Made by a program: the position numbers and the translations under genes
The notes under the pieces: generated by a model
Databases searched by the model: none
Seen by the model: only the letters and a program-made list of their open reading frames with translations
Told to the model about the DNA's origin: nothing
DNA from: Bedellia somnulentella
Lineage: Eukaryota > Arthropoda > Insecta > Lepidoptera > Bedelliidae
Length of the DNA stretch: 64,000 bases
Assembly: GCA_963576735.1 (NCBI GenBank)
Contig: OY755190.1
Span: 5,697,695-5,761,694 of the forward strand
Direction of reading: 5' to 3'
Shown here: positions 20,372 to 33,900 of the stretch, in pieces
How positions within the stretch are numbered: the first letter of the stretch is position 1
Layout of the letters: every line of letters starts with the position of its first letter

Positions 20372-23300
20372 CTACTGGGTGGGTGAGAATTCAGTGGGTT
20401 CGAGTACCCGGCAGTGCATTTCTCTGATGAGTGGGACGGTGTAGGCCACACATTCGTCCCATCCGGGGTTTCGCCAGGTACTTTCACGGGTTTCCCGACG
20501 GGCTTGCAGGTTCTTGTAGCCTGAAAAGATATCTTTTTTAGGAATGGAAGATTTGTAATGGGTATTGGAGAAATCTGTAAGTAGTGTAGTGTGTGTAGTG
20601 TAGTAAGACATTTTGGAGAAATCTGAAGTCTAAAATTCTCAATGATCCATCAACTAAAAATGCTCTTCCTGACGCTTTTAACAATCCAGATCTAATTAAT
20701 GACCATTTTCTCGACGTCCCCGGTCCTAAAGAGGTGTCCCCATCCATCATCACACATTTTAAAAGTAATCGTTTTACTTCTTCTGTCTTTTCCCTAAAAA
20801 CGGTTAGTCAGGATGAAGTGCTGAAATGCATTTTATCTATTACTTCAAATGCAGTTGGGGCAGATGGGATAAGTAGAGACATGATTTTGTTAACACTTCC
20901 ATATTCGTTGGTAGCTATCACTGATATTATTAATACTTCTATAATAACATCGACCGTACCTGATATTTACAAGGCTGCTATAATCAATCCACTTCCCAAA
21001 AATGAAGAACCTATAGATATAAAAGATCTTAGGCCTATTAGCATTTTGCCTTTCCTTTCGAAAGTTCTAGAAAAAGTGGTTTATATACAAACGTTTAAAT
21101 ATATGGAGACTACAGGAATTTTGCCCGCTCTACAGTCAGGATTTCGCCGAGGACGAGGTACGGTGACTGCTTTGCTGGATGTTACGGATAACATTCTTGT
21201 TGAACAAGACAACGGTTGTGGAACAATATTAGCTTTACTGGACTTTTCACGCGCGTTTGAAGGGGTAAATGTTTCATTAATACTAGCAAAATTAAAATAT
21301 TATGGTGTTGATGTGACCTCTATTAAATGGTTTGAAAGTTATTTAATGAATAGGAAGCAAAGCGTTAAACTACCCATAGGCAACACTGGTACTTTCTTGA
21401 CTTCTGCAGCAAAGTCTATAAATAGAGGTGTCCCTCAGGGTTCTATTTTGGGTCCACTCCTTTTCATTGTATATACAGCAGACTTGCTTGACGTGATAAA
21501 ATATAGTAAATTTCACACATATGCTGATGACGTGCAAGTATATGTATCTGCTAAGCCTAGTAACATAGACACAGCCATTGACAGACTAAACCAGGATCTT
21601 GACGCCATTGCTACATGGTCTGCAGCAAACTCGCTTGTACTGAATCCACTTAAATCCAGTTATATGATTATCGGCTCCAAATTTCAAATCAATAAAATAG
21701 CTTATAATATAGTAGATAAAGGTATAAAAATCAAAATTCTTGGAAAGGAACTTAAACAAGTTAAGGAAGTTAAAAATTTAGGTATAACGTTTGACTCTCA
21801 ATTACGCTTTGAAAATCATATAGTAAGTTTGGTTAAAAATTGCTTTTTCCGGTTGAAGGTTCTATATAAAATTCGTAATTTACTGACAGAAAAATCTCGC
21901 ATCATGGTTTGTGAATCACTAATCCTATCCAGATTGAATTACGGTGACTTAGTGTATGGGCCGCGTCTTCTATCGCACTCACAGAGACTAGTACAGCGTG
22001 TGCAAAATGCATGTTGCAGATTTTGTTTTGATGTTCCTCCTCGCAGCCATATAACACCATTTCTTAACAAGGCTTCTATGTTAAACATGGAATCACGAAG
22101 AAAGCAGCATTTGGCATGTTTGATGTTTGATGTCGTCAATTTAAGATCTCCTGAGTATTTGTTTAATAAGCTTAAATTCCTTAACCATCATAATTTGAGC
22201 CATACTGTACGAGCATGCCGTCCACCTCTTGCTACTCATCCTCACCGTACTGCAGCTTTTACGGGAAGTTTCCGCTACCATGCGACTAAGTGTTGGAATA
22301 ATATTCCACCACCGATAAGAAATATAGCATCTAAACAAAGTTTTAAAAATAATTTTAAAAAATACTTATTAAGTAAACAGGCATTAAATATTCCGAAATC
22401 TTTTGCGCATGTAGTGGTATATGAATCGTGAGTTGGTCAAAATGGCTAATGAATTGGTGTGGTTAAGGTTGCGAATTGGCGGCGAAATAATAATATCTCG
22501 TTTTCATTATTTTGGTTTATATAATTTGTAGTTTTAATATTGTAATTTTTATAAGTTATCATCTTATAGTTATAGGAATTTAAGTGTTAGTCTTTGCTAA
22601 ATGGTCCGCCCAGGGAAACAACTGAAAATCAGTGTTTTGCGTAAAGCAAATTTCAACGCTGAGTTGGATCCCATTTTCATTGCTGTGACACACAAAATGG
22701 GTGTTGTAATGTTCTTTTGTTTTTGTAATGTGTATGATTATGCTGTTATAATTTGTGTGTCTTAGTTGTGGAAATAAATGTTTTATCTATCTATCTATCT
22801 ATCTATTGGTTATTGGGTTTAATTTCTTTATGTACTTTATTTATTTTATTAAGATAGCTTTTTAGAATTAAAACCTAATGGTAGTTAGGGTTTGCAATGA
22901 AATTATTTGTTTGTGAATATGAGAATATAAAACTCTTGATTCATATGATCACTTTGTAAACGGACTCTTTGATAGTTAAATCTACAAGAATTTTAAAATC
23001 GGCTGAATGGTTTGGAACCTCTCATTACAGAATAATAAAACACACACAAACCAGAAAAACGTTTTTCTGGTCTTAGTCCTCCGTTTAGCAAAAGAGAAAT
23101 ACCAGTAAGCTACTTACACCAGAAATGATGAACGTTGTAGAGTCGGCCCACTTGCGAGAAGTACCCAGCGAATGCTTCGTTCTGAGACTGGCGGTAAGTG
23201 AGCCCGCGGGCCCAGTTGTTGCCCCACTCTATCATTGTACCAGGTTTTAGGCTGGAATTGGAAAATGTACGATTAAAAGGTTTTTAAGGGACTTGGATCT

Positions 23301-26300
23301 TAGTGGAAAAAAGGCTCTAATGAATAGAATAGTCTTTCACAGTCATAATTATGTTTTTTTTATCAAAGTGTTTAAACGGTGAGGAAAGCTGTGATACACC
23401 TACCCCCTCCCCCTTGTCAAAGAAAGAAAAATATTTATTTGTTGCATACAACACTTATCTCACCATTGAATCTCTCTTTAATAAGATTTATAGTATCGTA
23501 TCCAGTTAAAATAGCACTCACTAACTGAGGGTATAGGGCCTTTCAAGTGTCGAGAGATATGGCTGAAGATGAAGACCTATCATCAACATTCTTGAGATTT
23601 ATTCTTGTAAACTCTTCCCAATCGACTTTAATTAAATAGTGGCTTACGAATAGTTAACTCAGAAGCTGCACTTCCCATTGGAATGTATAGCAGCGAGTAT
23701 GTGTTAGGTTAGTATGATAGTAGTTTGGGTTTAGACTTACCTGTAAGATCTAACTTCATAGATATTGTTTCCTGTCCTAGGCTCACCATTTGGCCAAAAA
23801 CTAAAAGCCAGCAAATACTGCAGATGACGGGAACGAACAAAGTTTCCTCGCTCCTTTTCCAAAGTTTTATATTGCTAAAATCAAAATGCGAAATTATTTG
23901 AAAAAAAGATAGTGGTAATAGCTTTATTCAGGCAATTATAGAAGTGGCGTTGGGGCAAGAGATTATAAAATAAGGATGTATTTGTATTAATTTCTACCCT
24001 GATTTATTAATGACTGCTTTGTATTGGATTGGAAATAGCACTTACTAATTTCTAGGTGCGGGTGCCGTAGGGGGACCATTATGAGCTTATTAAGTAATTG
24101 TTTGGTGATGTGCCTGGAGAGTAGGGTTGTTGAGGGACTTGTTATGAGAAAAAGGAATTTTTAAAAATGAATTTTGAGGAAGAGGATGAGGAATCTGGCA
24201 GACTAAGAGGAAGAGGATGCCGAAGAGGAAGAATAGAACAAGTAACATTACGCGGATTACGCCAGTATTGAACTTTTTTACATGTTTCCATCTGTATGTT
24301 TCTTTAACTATTTAATACGGCAAGACTTCTCTGTGTCTTTTTCTCTTTTTCACACACATTTCGTTTCAAAAAAAGTTATAACCATTGTTTCTCCTCAATT
24401 CCTCTTAAAATATGAGGAAGAGGACTTTAAAATCAAATTTTGAGGAAGAGGATGAGGAATCTTAAAAATATGAGGAAATTCCTCATTTTGAGGAAGAGGA
24501 ATCCTAATCAACACTACTGGAGAGCCATGACCAATCATCCTTTTTTAACAAACTTTTTCTCACTAAACTTCCAAAAATGGCAGAGTTTTTTTTTTTGCAC
24601 AATTGCCTCATATTTAGCTATTATTTTTAGTAAAAGTTTTTGTATAGTTTAATCAATTTATATATATTGTTATAAACACTTACATTATCTTCCCTGAACA
24701 AAGTCTTAGCTTTGTCTATCTTCTCGAATCCTCCAACATAACGCCACAGGTGTAGAGCTTGGTCCATATCTCCAACTGAGACAGTCCAGGAGCCTACCAG
24801 CTCACACCCGATTTCGGACTTCTTTGAGTGTACATATTCTACATTGGTTTTACTGAAAAAACGCAATAATTTTAGAATGCAAAAAAAAATTGCTTCTTAT
24901 AGTTAATATTTTTTCTTACTGATTATACTTTGTCATCAAACCCATTTGCTGAATTTATTCTTACCTATTGTATACCACAGTGTATCCCACAAGGACACAT
25001 GCATGGTATTCATAGTCAGAAGCATAAACTTTATCAGTAGATGCAAGTACATAGGCAAAACAAAATGTATTTTCCTAAAATCATTTCTCTTCCCAAGTTC
25101 AATACTTGCATTCTCCGACTAACTAAGAAGTTTTGACTAATAACAAGAAACAGTAGGAAAAGGCTGATTTTGTGATTGGCATATTTATGTCATTCCAAGA
25201 TGTTATTAGTATAATTTTGAGAACGTCATAGGTGTAGTTTTATAGTGCTTATTTAGTTTTATAGATGAACTTGACAGCTCAGTGGGATCACCACTGCCGC
25301 AGATGATCACTTATGAGGGAGATGTGAGATCAAACCCTGTGTCTTTTATTGAGTCATAAATATGGTTAATTTATGAAGTTTATTCACTCAAGGAAACCTT
25401 GGCTGAGTTATACCCAGTCATAATAATGTGTTCATAAAAAAATTATAGCCTTGCCCCTCATCACATGGATGCAACAACTATGGTCGCCTTGTTTGTAAGG
25501 AATATAGAAGGTTGCATTTTCTATCCTCACTGCGGGTCAATATTTACATAAATACATATACTCACTCCATTATTTTTCACTGAGGTAGGCAGAGACTATC
25601 AATTGCCATTCGGCAAGATACTGGCAAAACCTGTCTAGCTTTGCTTGCATCCATTAATGTTTTCATACATGTTTTTTGTTCTTTATACTTCAGACTTTAA
25701 AATTATTATTGTTTTTAAGCTGTAGAATGTCTGTGTTTTGTTTATTATAAACATGTTGATATTTTTTAATGGTTAAAAACATACACAAATACACAGGTGT
25801 GTAGTATATGCATTAAATGAATAAACTTTAGCTCCACGAGACATTTTGTTGTCTCAAGACCCAATTTTGGTGGTACCACTGGTACCACCCATATGGTGTA
25901 CCCACTTGAAAGGGTTATTTTGAGTATTTAATAGAAATATTGATTATTGACAAGATATACTTCATGGATACTATACAAGCATAAGTTTTGTCTGAATGTA
26001 TCAAGCAATTGTGGTATATAATCTGATTTAGTTCAAGGTTATACTGATAAAAACAATTGGTAAACAATATTTAAAATAACCGGTTGCTGAGTGGTAGTTC
26101 TGTAGGAATAAGTGTTCCAGTACTAGGTTTATGATACCTATTCTATTAAGATTTATGATCATTGCATAACAGTGCAAACTAAACATTAGTTTATTGTATA
26201 GTTACGTACTAGTTTTTAAGATATTTATCCACACAGTCCGGCCTCATATTATGCGTATGAAGCGCGTATATAACTTCTTTGTCACTAAGCATACGACTAT

Positions 26301-26523
26301 GGGATTCTTTGGTAGGCTCTATTCTTCGTACCAGTAGTTTAGAAAGCCATCCATCATCTGCATTGAGTTTGGGAATACTTGTGCTAATCAACCTGTAAAA
26401 AAAACAATACAGTTTCTGCAGATTTAAATTTAGAACTAAGAAGAGTAGAAATATATCTGGCCGAATAATTTACCTTGCTCTTTGAGGGGTCGTTAAGCAA
26501 AGCACTCTATTTAAGGCAGACAT
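20372..26523 (-). CDS. Nipsnap: NIPSNAP family mitochondrial protein (complete, 6 exons)
   Basis: Exons on the minus strand: 26523-26474, 26392-26210, 24852-24684, 23874-23741, 23251-23118, 20520-20372. All junctions fit GT..AG and the phases close to 272 residues, the usual family length. The N-terminus ([17 protein letters not shown]) is basic and lacks acidic residues, as in a mitochondrial targeting peptide. Marks: [94 protein letters not shown]1/2 are mitochondrial dimeric alpha/beta-barrel-like proteins linked in mammals to mitophagy signalling (family knowledge). The last exon is the standard C-terminus ending FSPTQ. The last intron holds a LINE insertion. Junction 5/6 gives a Cys (FWCYK) where other species usually have Ala. 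Confidence 0.95.
20612..22431 (+). CDS. LINE reverse transcriptase, open reading frame (5' truncated)
   Basis: The frame is open from the truncation point ([11 protein letters not shown]) to the TGA at about 22431. It encodes an RNA-directed DNA polymerase of CR1-like type. Visible: [18 protein letters not shown] (motif 1-2 area), [29 protein letters not shown] (motif A, catalytic Asp present but the second, usually conserved Asp is Glu), [20 protein letters not shown] (motif B), [10 protein letters not shown] (motif C YADD), then [16 protein letters not shown]. The catalytic triad is intact. Lacking an endonuclease and its own promoter, it should be dead as a mobile unit. The long open frame suggests recent insertion. 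Confidence 0.85.
20612..22806 (+). mobile_element. 5'-truncated CR1-type LINE in the last NIPSNAP intron
   Basis: The element begins inside the linker before the RT, with no endonuclease or ORF1, and runs through a 3' UTR to AATAAATGTTTTATC and a (TATC)n tail at 22781-22806. The 5' junction shows a 13 bp microhomology: TTGGAGAAATCTG occurs at 20573 in the intron and again at 20613 at the element start. Insertion is antisense to NIPSNAP. Confidence 0.85.
24160..24510. repeat. Purine-rich GAGGAAGAGGATGAGG repeats
   Basis: The block TTTTGAGGAAGAGGATGAGG occurs at about 24171 and again at about 24437, each followed by AATCT. Between them are short variants and the self-complementary GAGGAAATTCCTC. 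It lies in the NIPSNAP intron just downstream of the exon at 24684-24852. Origin unknown; no clear coding frame. Confidence 0.5.
25262..25520 (+). repeat. Old SINE head plus diverged R2 copy
   Basis: GACAGCTCAGTGGGATCACC looks like an A-box region. After about 60 bases of tRNA-like sequence, R2 traces follow: AAGGAAACCTTGGCTGAGTT, CCCAGTCAT and GCCTTGCCCCTCATCACATG. Confidence 0.45.
25560..25690 (-). pseudogene. RTE-type LINE tail, decayed
   Basis: The minus strand reads [19 protein letters not shown], then SLCLPQ in a shifted frame. This matches the end of RTE-like ORF2 (ACMKRLMDVDEAR .. SIVSAYP) with frameshifts. Confidence 0.6.
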
Positions 26524-27903
26524 TTTAGTTTAGTGCATAAAAGTTGCTAGATTACACAATTAGAAAGTAAAGGGATTGTTATCAATCTAGCTAACTAACT
26601 TGTTATCACTAACAATATTTCCAAAAAATACTTGTGATACTACCAGTGTGACCATCTCAAAAGTAGCTAATCTGCCACACACGGACCCAAAAATCTGCCA
26701 AAATCTGCCACCCTCGACGTTACAAAATGCCAAAAATATGCCAACATAAAAATAAATACAAAAAACAACGTATTTTGATATTTTAGTAATTGACTTCTTC
26801 AACCTTACAGAAAAACCATACACCTAATCAACATTGGCTTTAAAATTATCGTCTTCATTTTCTTTGTACATGGATTTTACCGACATACTTTTTAGGATTT
26901 CCTTGCTTGGTTTAAAGGCGATGCAGTCTCCGTGTTCCTATATTCCAGAACTGCACTTCACAAACGCGCTAAGCTCCGTAAGAGAATGAAATAAAGTAAA
27001 AACAATACTAAGATAATTGAGAACCCAATCAAGAAAGGATATAACCATTTGAACCCTATGAGTTATCTTATCACTTAAAGCCCATAATAAAATGACAATA
27101 TCTATGTATCAACAGATCAAGCGGGTAATCCCCGTGTAATCTGGGCTGGGTATCAACAAAGACGTAGGAACAGAAACAAAGGTTGCCAGATTTGGAATAA
27201 ATTTTCTAGTAAATATTTCCTAATTACCTTACTTAAATTATTTATTGTTCATTTTCATGCAATTTTATTTAAAATTAGCATGATTTTATTAAAACCTTTG
27301 ATATCTGCCAAAATCTGCCACATTTTAAAATCGTCAGCATAATATGCCACAGCTTAAATTTTGGATCCAAATCTGCCAAAATGGCAGAAATCTGCCACAA
27401 ATGGTCACACTGGATACTACTTGAAGGTTATCTATAATTGGGGTTGCCAACCAACACAACATGGAAGTTTTAGACCTATTTTTATCCTATATTTTTGATT
27501 CCGGTTTTATTCTGATTATAAAGGCCAAAGTGTTCAAATTAATCTTTAAATAATGAGAGTCAACTCTCCTTATTGTACTTATAATATATTGACGTGATTT
27601 AAGAGGTATAGCAACGTCGTAACTTATTTGTAAGTAAAGGCCGTTTACACCTCCTGGCACATTCGGTTCTGTTCCCAGAGCTATAAGCAATATTATTATA
27701 TTCGCTAGAAAAATAAATTATTGCAAAATAACTTTTTTTGCTCGGATATCCTGAAAGCGAAATAAATGTTTCAGTGGATGACAATAAAGAAATAAAATCA
27801 AACAAAGACTATAGAAGAAAGAGGAGAAACATAATTGCAATATGGGTTCGTATTCTATTTAATAAGATAAATAATAAAGTACTTAATTGTGGGCGGTGCA
27901 TTA
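26524..27903. promoter_or_regulatory. Divergent intergenic region between NIPSNAP and Rabankyrin
   Basis: The two genes start head to head about 1.4 kb apart, so this stretch should hold both promoters. More than half of it is the DNA transposon at 26644-27412, whose left end is only about 120 bp from the NIPSNAP start codon. No TATA box is assigned. Confidence 0.5.
26644..27412. mobile_element. hAT-like non-autonomous DNA transposon, 769 bp
   Basis: The ends are inverted: CAGTGTGACCAT on the left, ATGGTCACACTG on the right. The flanks are a perfect 8 bp duplication, GATACTAC (26636-26643 and 27413-27420). An 8 bp duplication with CAG..CTG ends fits hAT (P elements also make 8 bp duplications). 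Near both ends TCTGCCA and variants recur many times, probably transposase-binding subterminal repeats. On the minus strand around 26830-27000 a short frame reads FKPSKEILKSM .. YKENEDDNFKANVD and stop, possibly a transposase C-terminal remnant. Confidence 0.85.
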
Positions 27904-30900
27904 ATGTTCGTAAACATTCGAATTTCAGCGTCTTCGGAAGTGACAAAGCTTCAACAACACTTGGCTTTACTCAAGGAAGAGTATAGCAAACTGCAGAGTC
28001 ATTGTGCAGAAGTGGAACGGAAATACACACTTGCTGCGGCTTCTGCAGGAGACCTAAGTGAAACAAGTTTTGTAGCCAGACTCTTGATGACTGTAGCCAG
28101 TCTTTATGGGAGGGAAACTTACTCTGATATTAAGGTGAAACTACAAGAACAGAGCATGCCAGGGCATAAGTTTGTCCTCAGTGCCCGCTCAGATGATTGG
28201 AATGAAGAGGCACTAAAAAACTTAGAAGAATTAGGTGAGTCAGCTAATATTGTGGGCTAGGCATTACCATGTTAAATATTTGTCTCATTGAGATACAATC
28301 TCTTTGCAGTGTTGAGATATTAAGAAAGGGTTTGTATGGGATGAGTTAATTATGATCATAATAAAAATTCTGACAATGTATTAAATCCATTCCCCACACA
28401 ATGTAGTGAATGTTTCTCCTTGCAGCTGTGATATTAACGATGTTATACACTTATAACAACCAAACTATGTATTAATACATTAACATTGTGAACACTGCAA
28501 ACAAATCCATATTAAACAATTCAACCACTTCAAACTCCTCTCTCCTCACAGCCCATATATGCCCCCACCAAGGGGCACGAGCCTACCCTATATAGGGTGA
28601 TTTCGGCCTTTGTCCCAAATCCAATGAAGTTGCATTTATTATGTAATTGAGTTATTCATTTATTTATTTGGATAAACAACAGCGATATGCTATAATAATC
28701 TTAAATATCGTCTGCTTACTGGTAAAATGTAGTAAATGCGTTTTTTACAAAAAAATAGTTAATAATGCATTTATATGTAATTTTTGACGCTCTTTCTACT
28801 GGAAAAACGCAATAAATGATAGGACTGTTAATTACAGGTCATTTCTCAATTACAGGTCAAATATGATAAGTGCACACCCATGCTAAAAAAAATATTTTTT
28901 TTCCACAATATTTATAAGAAAATGGCCTCCAATATGCTACCGCACATAAGAACGTTAAATTTCCAATAATTTATTAAATAAATTTCAGCAAAATCTTATT
29001 TAGATGTTAGTAAAAAAAATACTTAAACTTTGAAAACCCTATATCTCCGTTTAACAAAATATGTATTTACTACATTTTACCAGTAAGCAGACGATATAAT
29101 ATAACTAATACTAGGTAAGCATACAACCTAAGACATTCATCACTATGACACAATAACAAACAGTGATGCATAAAAAAGGTACAACAAAAAAGCTGTACAT
29201 ACTTAAAATCTTATTACATAAAAGTAGTTGGTCTTGCTTACTTTACTTTACTATGCACAAACTAATCGGTAATATAATATGGGAGTTATTAGGGTTAAAT
29301 CTTAAGAAGATCAGAAAAGAAGATGGCAACAAAGTAAAATTTTTCTGTAGCACAGAGTTCTATAGAAATAGGAAATAAACTGCCTTTGTGCTATTGATAT
29401 TAGGTTCCATGGAATAAATATTGTATCATCTTCATACTGTGTTAACTATAAATGTCAACCATTTGTTTTACAATAATTTCAGACTGGTCAAACTTACCAG
29501 ATGAAGTGGGGGCAGCTCTGCTGAAATGGCTGTACACAGATTTAGTGGATATGTCTCGTGGAGAACAGTTTGCAATGCAGCTCATGAAATCAGCTGCTCA
29601 TTTCAAATTACATGGACTTGTGCATAAATGTGAACAGGCTCTTATTGCAACTGTTGGTGTGAGGTAAATGAATTTTATATATTATATTAGGATTGAAAGG
29701 CCAAGCTGTGTCATGTGGGTTTAGAATAGCACTACCCCAGTTGTTCCTGTGGGTGTTTGTAAGGATAAGGGTATTGGGAGTTTTAAAGAAGTTTTTGGGC
29801 AAGATCTACCACCAACAACCTCTATATTACTATCATATTCCCACTCAACTTTTAATAGTTAATAGTATCTGTGGAATTTCTTGAAGCTTTGGCTACCTCT
29901 ACTGGGAATATACTATATGTGCAATGGATAAATGAAGGGGTAGCACTAAATTATCACTATAAAATTCTTTGTTGTAGAAAAAACATATTTAAAAATATTG
30001 AAATATACTATTTCACGAATGAATTGATCTGCTTTTATTATTCCATTATTATTGTAAGTCCAGTTAACAGATTAAGTGCTGTACAATTTGTTTTGACTAC
30101 CACATAATAATAATTTGGGTTGTTAATATTTTTAAATATGGAATCTGCACAATTATTATGGATATTCTTACGAAGATACACTGATCGTGACGGGATTTGA
30201 ACCTGCCACAAATTGTCATAAACTAATGTTTTATCAAGACACGAAATTCACATTTCTCTATATTTGCAAAAATGTGTTCAATGGTTATACTTTAATGGGT
30301 GTCAATTGTCAAAAGAAAACCGGCGGTGCTGGCTGAAAATTATAATTGATTTATCTAAAAGAGTTGTGAACAAGGAGGTTCCTTGCACTTTGCAATAATC
30401 TTATTTCAAAACAGATGTTTACCAGACTCATCTACTCCGCCTTCCTAAAAGATAGTATGTAATGGGTTTCCAGAAAGAACTGACCAAGTCCCATAAGTCG
30501 CATTGTAATACACTCGCTGGAAGAAATAGGGTTGTGCCATTCTAAGCCTACTTATTCAGAGACTAAGCACATTTTGATTTACTGAAATAAAGATGATGTG
30601 TAGTGAAACTATTTGCTTCTTAAAGCTGCAAGACTCTTTCCATTGCAATTTGTTTTGTCTATTAGTTATTGTTAACATCATTGTCATTTACCTGTATTTT
30701 ACCTGGAGCCCCACACTCTCTGAACCAACCAACCAACTCTTTTGTGACTTACTTGAATTTCAATGTCAGTTTCTTAACTTTTTTTTTCACACTTAAAAAT
30801 CCTTAGTAAACAAATATGCACACAGTATTAAATGAATACACTGTCTCATGTAAAACATAAATAAGTTTCAGCTTTTTGTTCAATTTGATAAGAGCTTGAC

Positions 30901-33900
30901 GAAAAACGCCTTTTAGAAGGAGACCAAAAGAATCCTATTAATGTTATAAATGTGAAAGTTTACATGTTTGGATGTTTGTGTTGTTTGAGGTAAAAAGGCT
31001 TCTCAATTACAGAATGTATATGAATGAAATTTAGCAGAATGCTACTACCCTGTACTACCCAAATTATAAGTATAACATATGTTACTTTTTATCGGAGAAA
31101 AAAATTACCAATAAACTATTTACCCCCGATAGACCTAAGAGTGCCGGAAAGAACGCCTAAAGTTTGGCATAAGCAAATTTACAGTACGAAGTTTATCGGG
31201 TCAGCTAGTGTTGTATATTGATTAATTTGCTGTAGTTTTTGCAGTAAAGAATAGTCAATGTGTAAGATCGGGACCCCATATAGTATATAACATTAATTAT
31301 GTTGGATAATTTACATAAAAATTTTGCCCATTTCTCTGTTTCAGAACTTGTGTGAAATTTTACTCGGCTGCCGACGAAATAGGTGCTACAGCTTTAAAAG
31401 ATCATTGCTCTGGACTTATATCTACTCATTGGGATGATTTAACAGGTAAAATAGTATATTTCATTACTAGTACGGAATGGCTGTCATTGCAAAGAGTTCC
31501 TACAAATGTCTACCCGAGCCGAAGGCGAGGGTTGACAGTCGGAACGAGTTGCAATGACGGTTCCGTACGTGTACTGAACGACTATTTTTAATACAGTTGC
31601 GAAAAAATTAAGCAATTTAACAAAACAACTAAACTCCCAAAGATTATTTCTGGAAAATGGCGACATTTTTTCTTCACTTATTGTGGTAGGCAAAGGAAAC
31701 TATGCCCATACAGCCAAGTCTTATGTATAATTTTTTTGTTGATATGAAATGAAAATGAAATTTAATGAGTTATAATGTAATGAAACCTAACCTCACTAAT
31801 TCTATCAAATCATTAAATCAGATATCGAAACAAATTAGTCGATTTTGCCTATTATTTTGTTGTTGTTGATTCATGTTAATACGACCTATGCCACGTATTA
31901 ACATGAATCATAAAAACTTCTTTGATTTTTTTAGTAAAATCTTTATGGTTGGTTTTTCTTTAAAATAGACATTATTTTGACAGTTGGGAAAGAAAACGCA
32001 CTAGTGCGGGAAAGGTAAAGAAAAAGCACGAGTGTGTAATAGCCCACTTCCCGAACGCTATACGTCCCTGTAATACGCCACTTTTTGAGCAATTGTATTA
32101 AAAAAGTAATTGAAGTATACCTTAATTCATTTCTGCCTCTCTAGCCTCAGTTTCCCTTTTGAGGGTTTCAATTGGAGTATATTTTTACGCTATGCTGTGT
32201 ATCGCCTCAAGTGTCGGCTTAGAATAGCACTACAAAGTGACTTATAGGGCTTTCTTAGTGGCTGTTGGGCGATGTGGCAGAAGACGCACGAGCACCGATA
32301 CTATATTTTTAATATTAAAGAATACCTAGGTGCTATACCTATTTAGGATTTAAAGCCGTGATTATATTATTTTTTTGAACTGGAACCGCTAAAATACACA
32401 GCTTGAAAGACCCAAATTATGGAACTAATTATTCGGGGGACATGTAAAATATATACTACTAGCTTTTTGCCCCGCGACTTCGTCCGCGTGGATTTCATTT
32501 TTTGCTTCCAGTTTACATAATACCAAAATACCGAAACACTATCTCAACTTCTGTTTTTTATATTTATAATCCCGCGGGCGTTGTAAATGACATAAAGGAC
32601 ATTGAGGCTTTTTAAGTGATTGTTGGGCGATGCAGTTCGTTACCCATCACTAACAACCTTTATTAAACTATCTTTTATCAATCTATTTCCAAAATTGGAT
32701 GAGGAATTAGTATCTCTGAAGCTATGGCTACCCTTTTGTGGAATTTATGGTTGTTAGCATATACTCATGAATGATTGATAGATGGATTTCATAAATTCAA
32801 TCGCACCAAGTTTTATTATAAAATGTAAAAAAAACTCTATATTAACTTTCATTTGCTATATCAACCCGTTAGGGGTTGAGTTCCAAAAATTCCTTTTTAA
32901 TTTTTCATAAGAATCATGAAACAAATATACCAAGTTTTTATGTTCAGAAATGAGAATATCTTTAGTAAGTACAGATACGGATAGTAGTTTGGCGCTGCGG
33001 CGGCGGCCCCGTGCTGCCCCCTACACTGACCGTTGGTGATAGTGGGAGAGCTTGCAGCGATTGCTCGGCAATATAGGGATGATTAGTGGTGGATCTCCAT
33101 CCAAAATAATCGCTAAATTGAAGGGATAGTGCTTGCTATTATTATATATAGTGCTGTTTTAAGCTAACAAAACTTTTTTTTACAAAAAGCTTGAATTACC
33201 TGTGATATAAACCCGGGACGATTGATTCATTCATAATAGTTCTAATTAAATATTCATAGTAGTTAGTTATACCGCTACGCCACGGAGACGTTACCGGGGC
33301 GGTGTCAAATTTTTATTACGCTTTATTTCATATTAGTCTTACTATTGATAAACAAATTTGTCATTTAAATGTTCATTTATTTTGATGAAAACTGATGAAA
33401 CCCCTTCATCTTTCCAAAATGAACATCATTATTCATCATTAACAAAGTGTCTGATGTGAATTCCATCGATGATAAAAATAATCGTTGCAATATTTTGAGC
33501 CATATATGAGTTAAGGTTTTTTTGATGTTCCTATGAGAACTCTTGCGAATTCCTTAGTTTCAAGGAATCGTCGTCGTTTCATTTAGCTTCTAAATTTACA
33601 TGTTTATATTCGTTTGCAATATAAGTAGATGTAAAAAAAATATTATACGACAAAAAAAATAGTACATCATCCCTCGGGAGTTCGTTATTTTTGGGGATCC
33701 ATTATCGTACCATTAAGCTTCTAAATTTTGATTTTTATATTAGTTTACAATATTTTACTTTGTTTTAAACGATACACAGCGCCATCTCCAATGCATCCAG
33801 CAAGCAAACAATATTTTTGATATCCCGTGGGAACATATTTTTTTCCGGGATAAAAAGTCCCTATTATTTAATTTAGACTTCTAACTACACGTCTGAAAAA

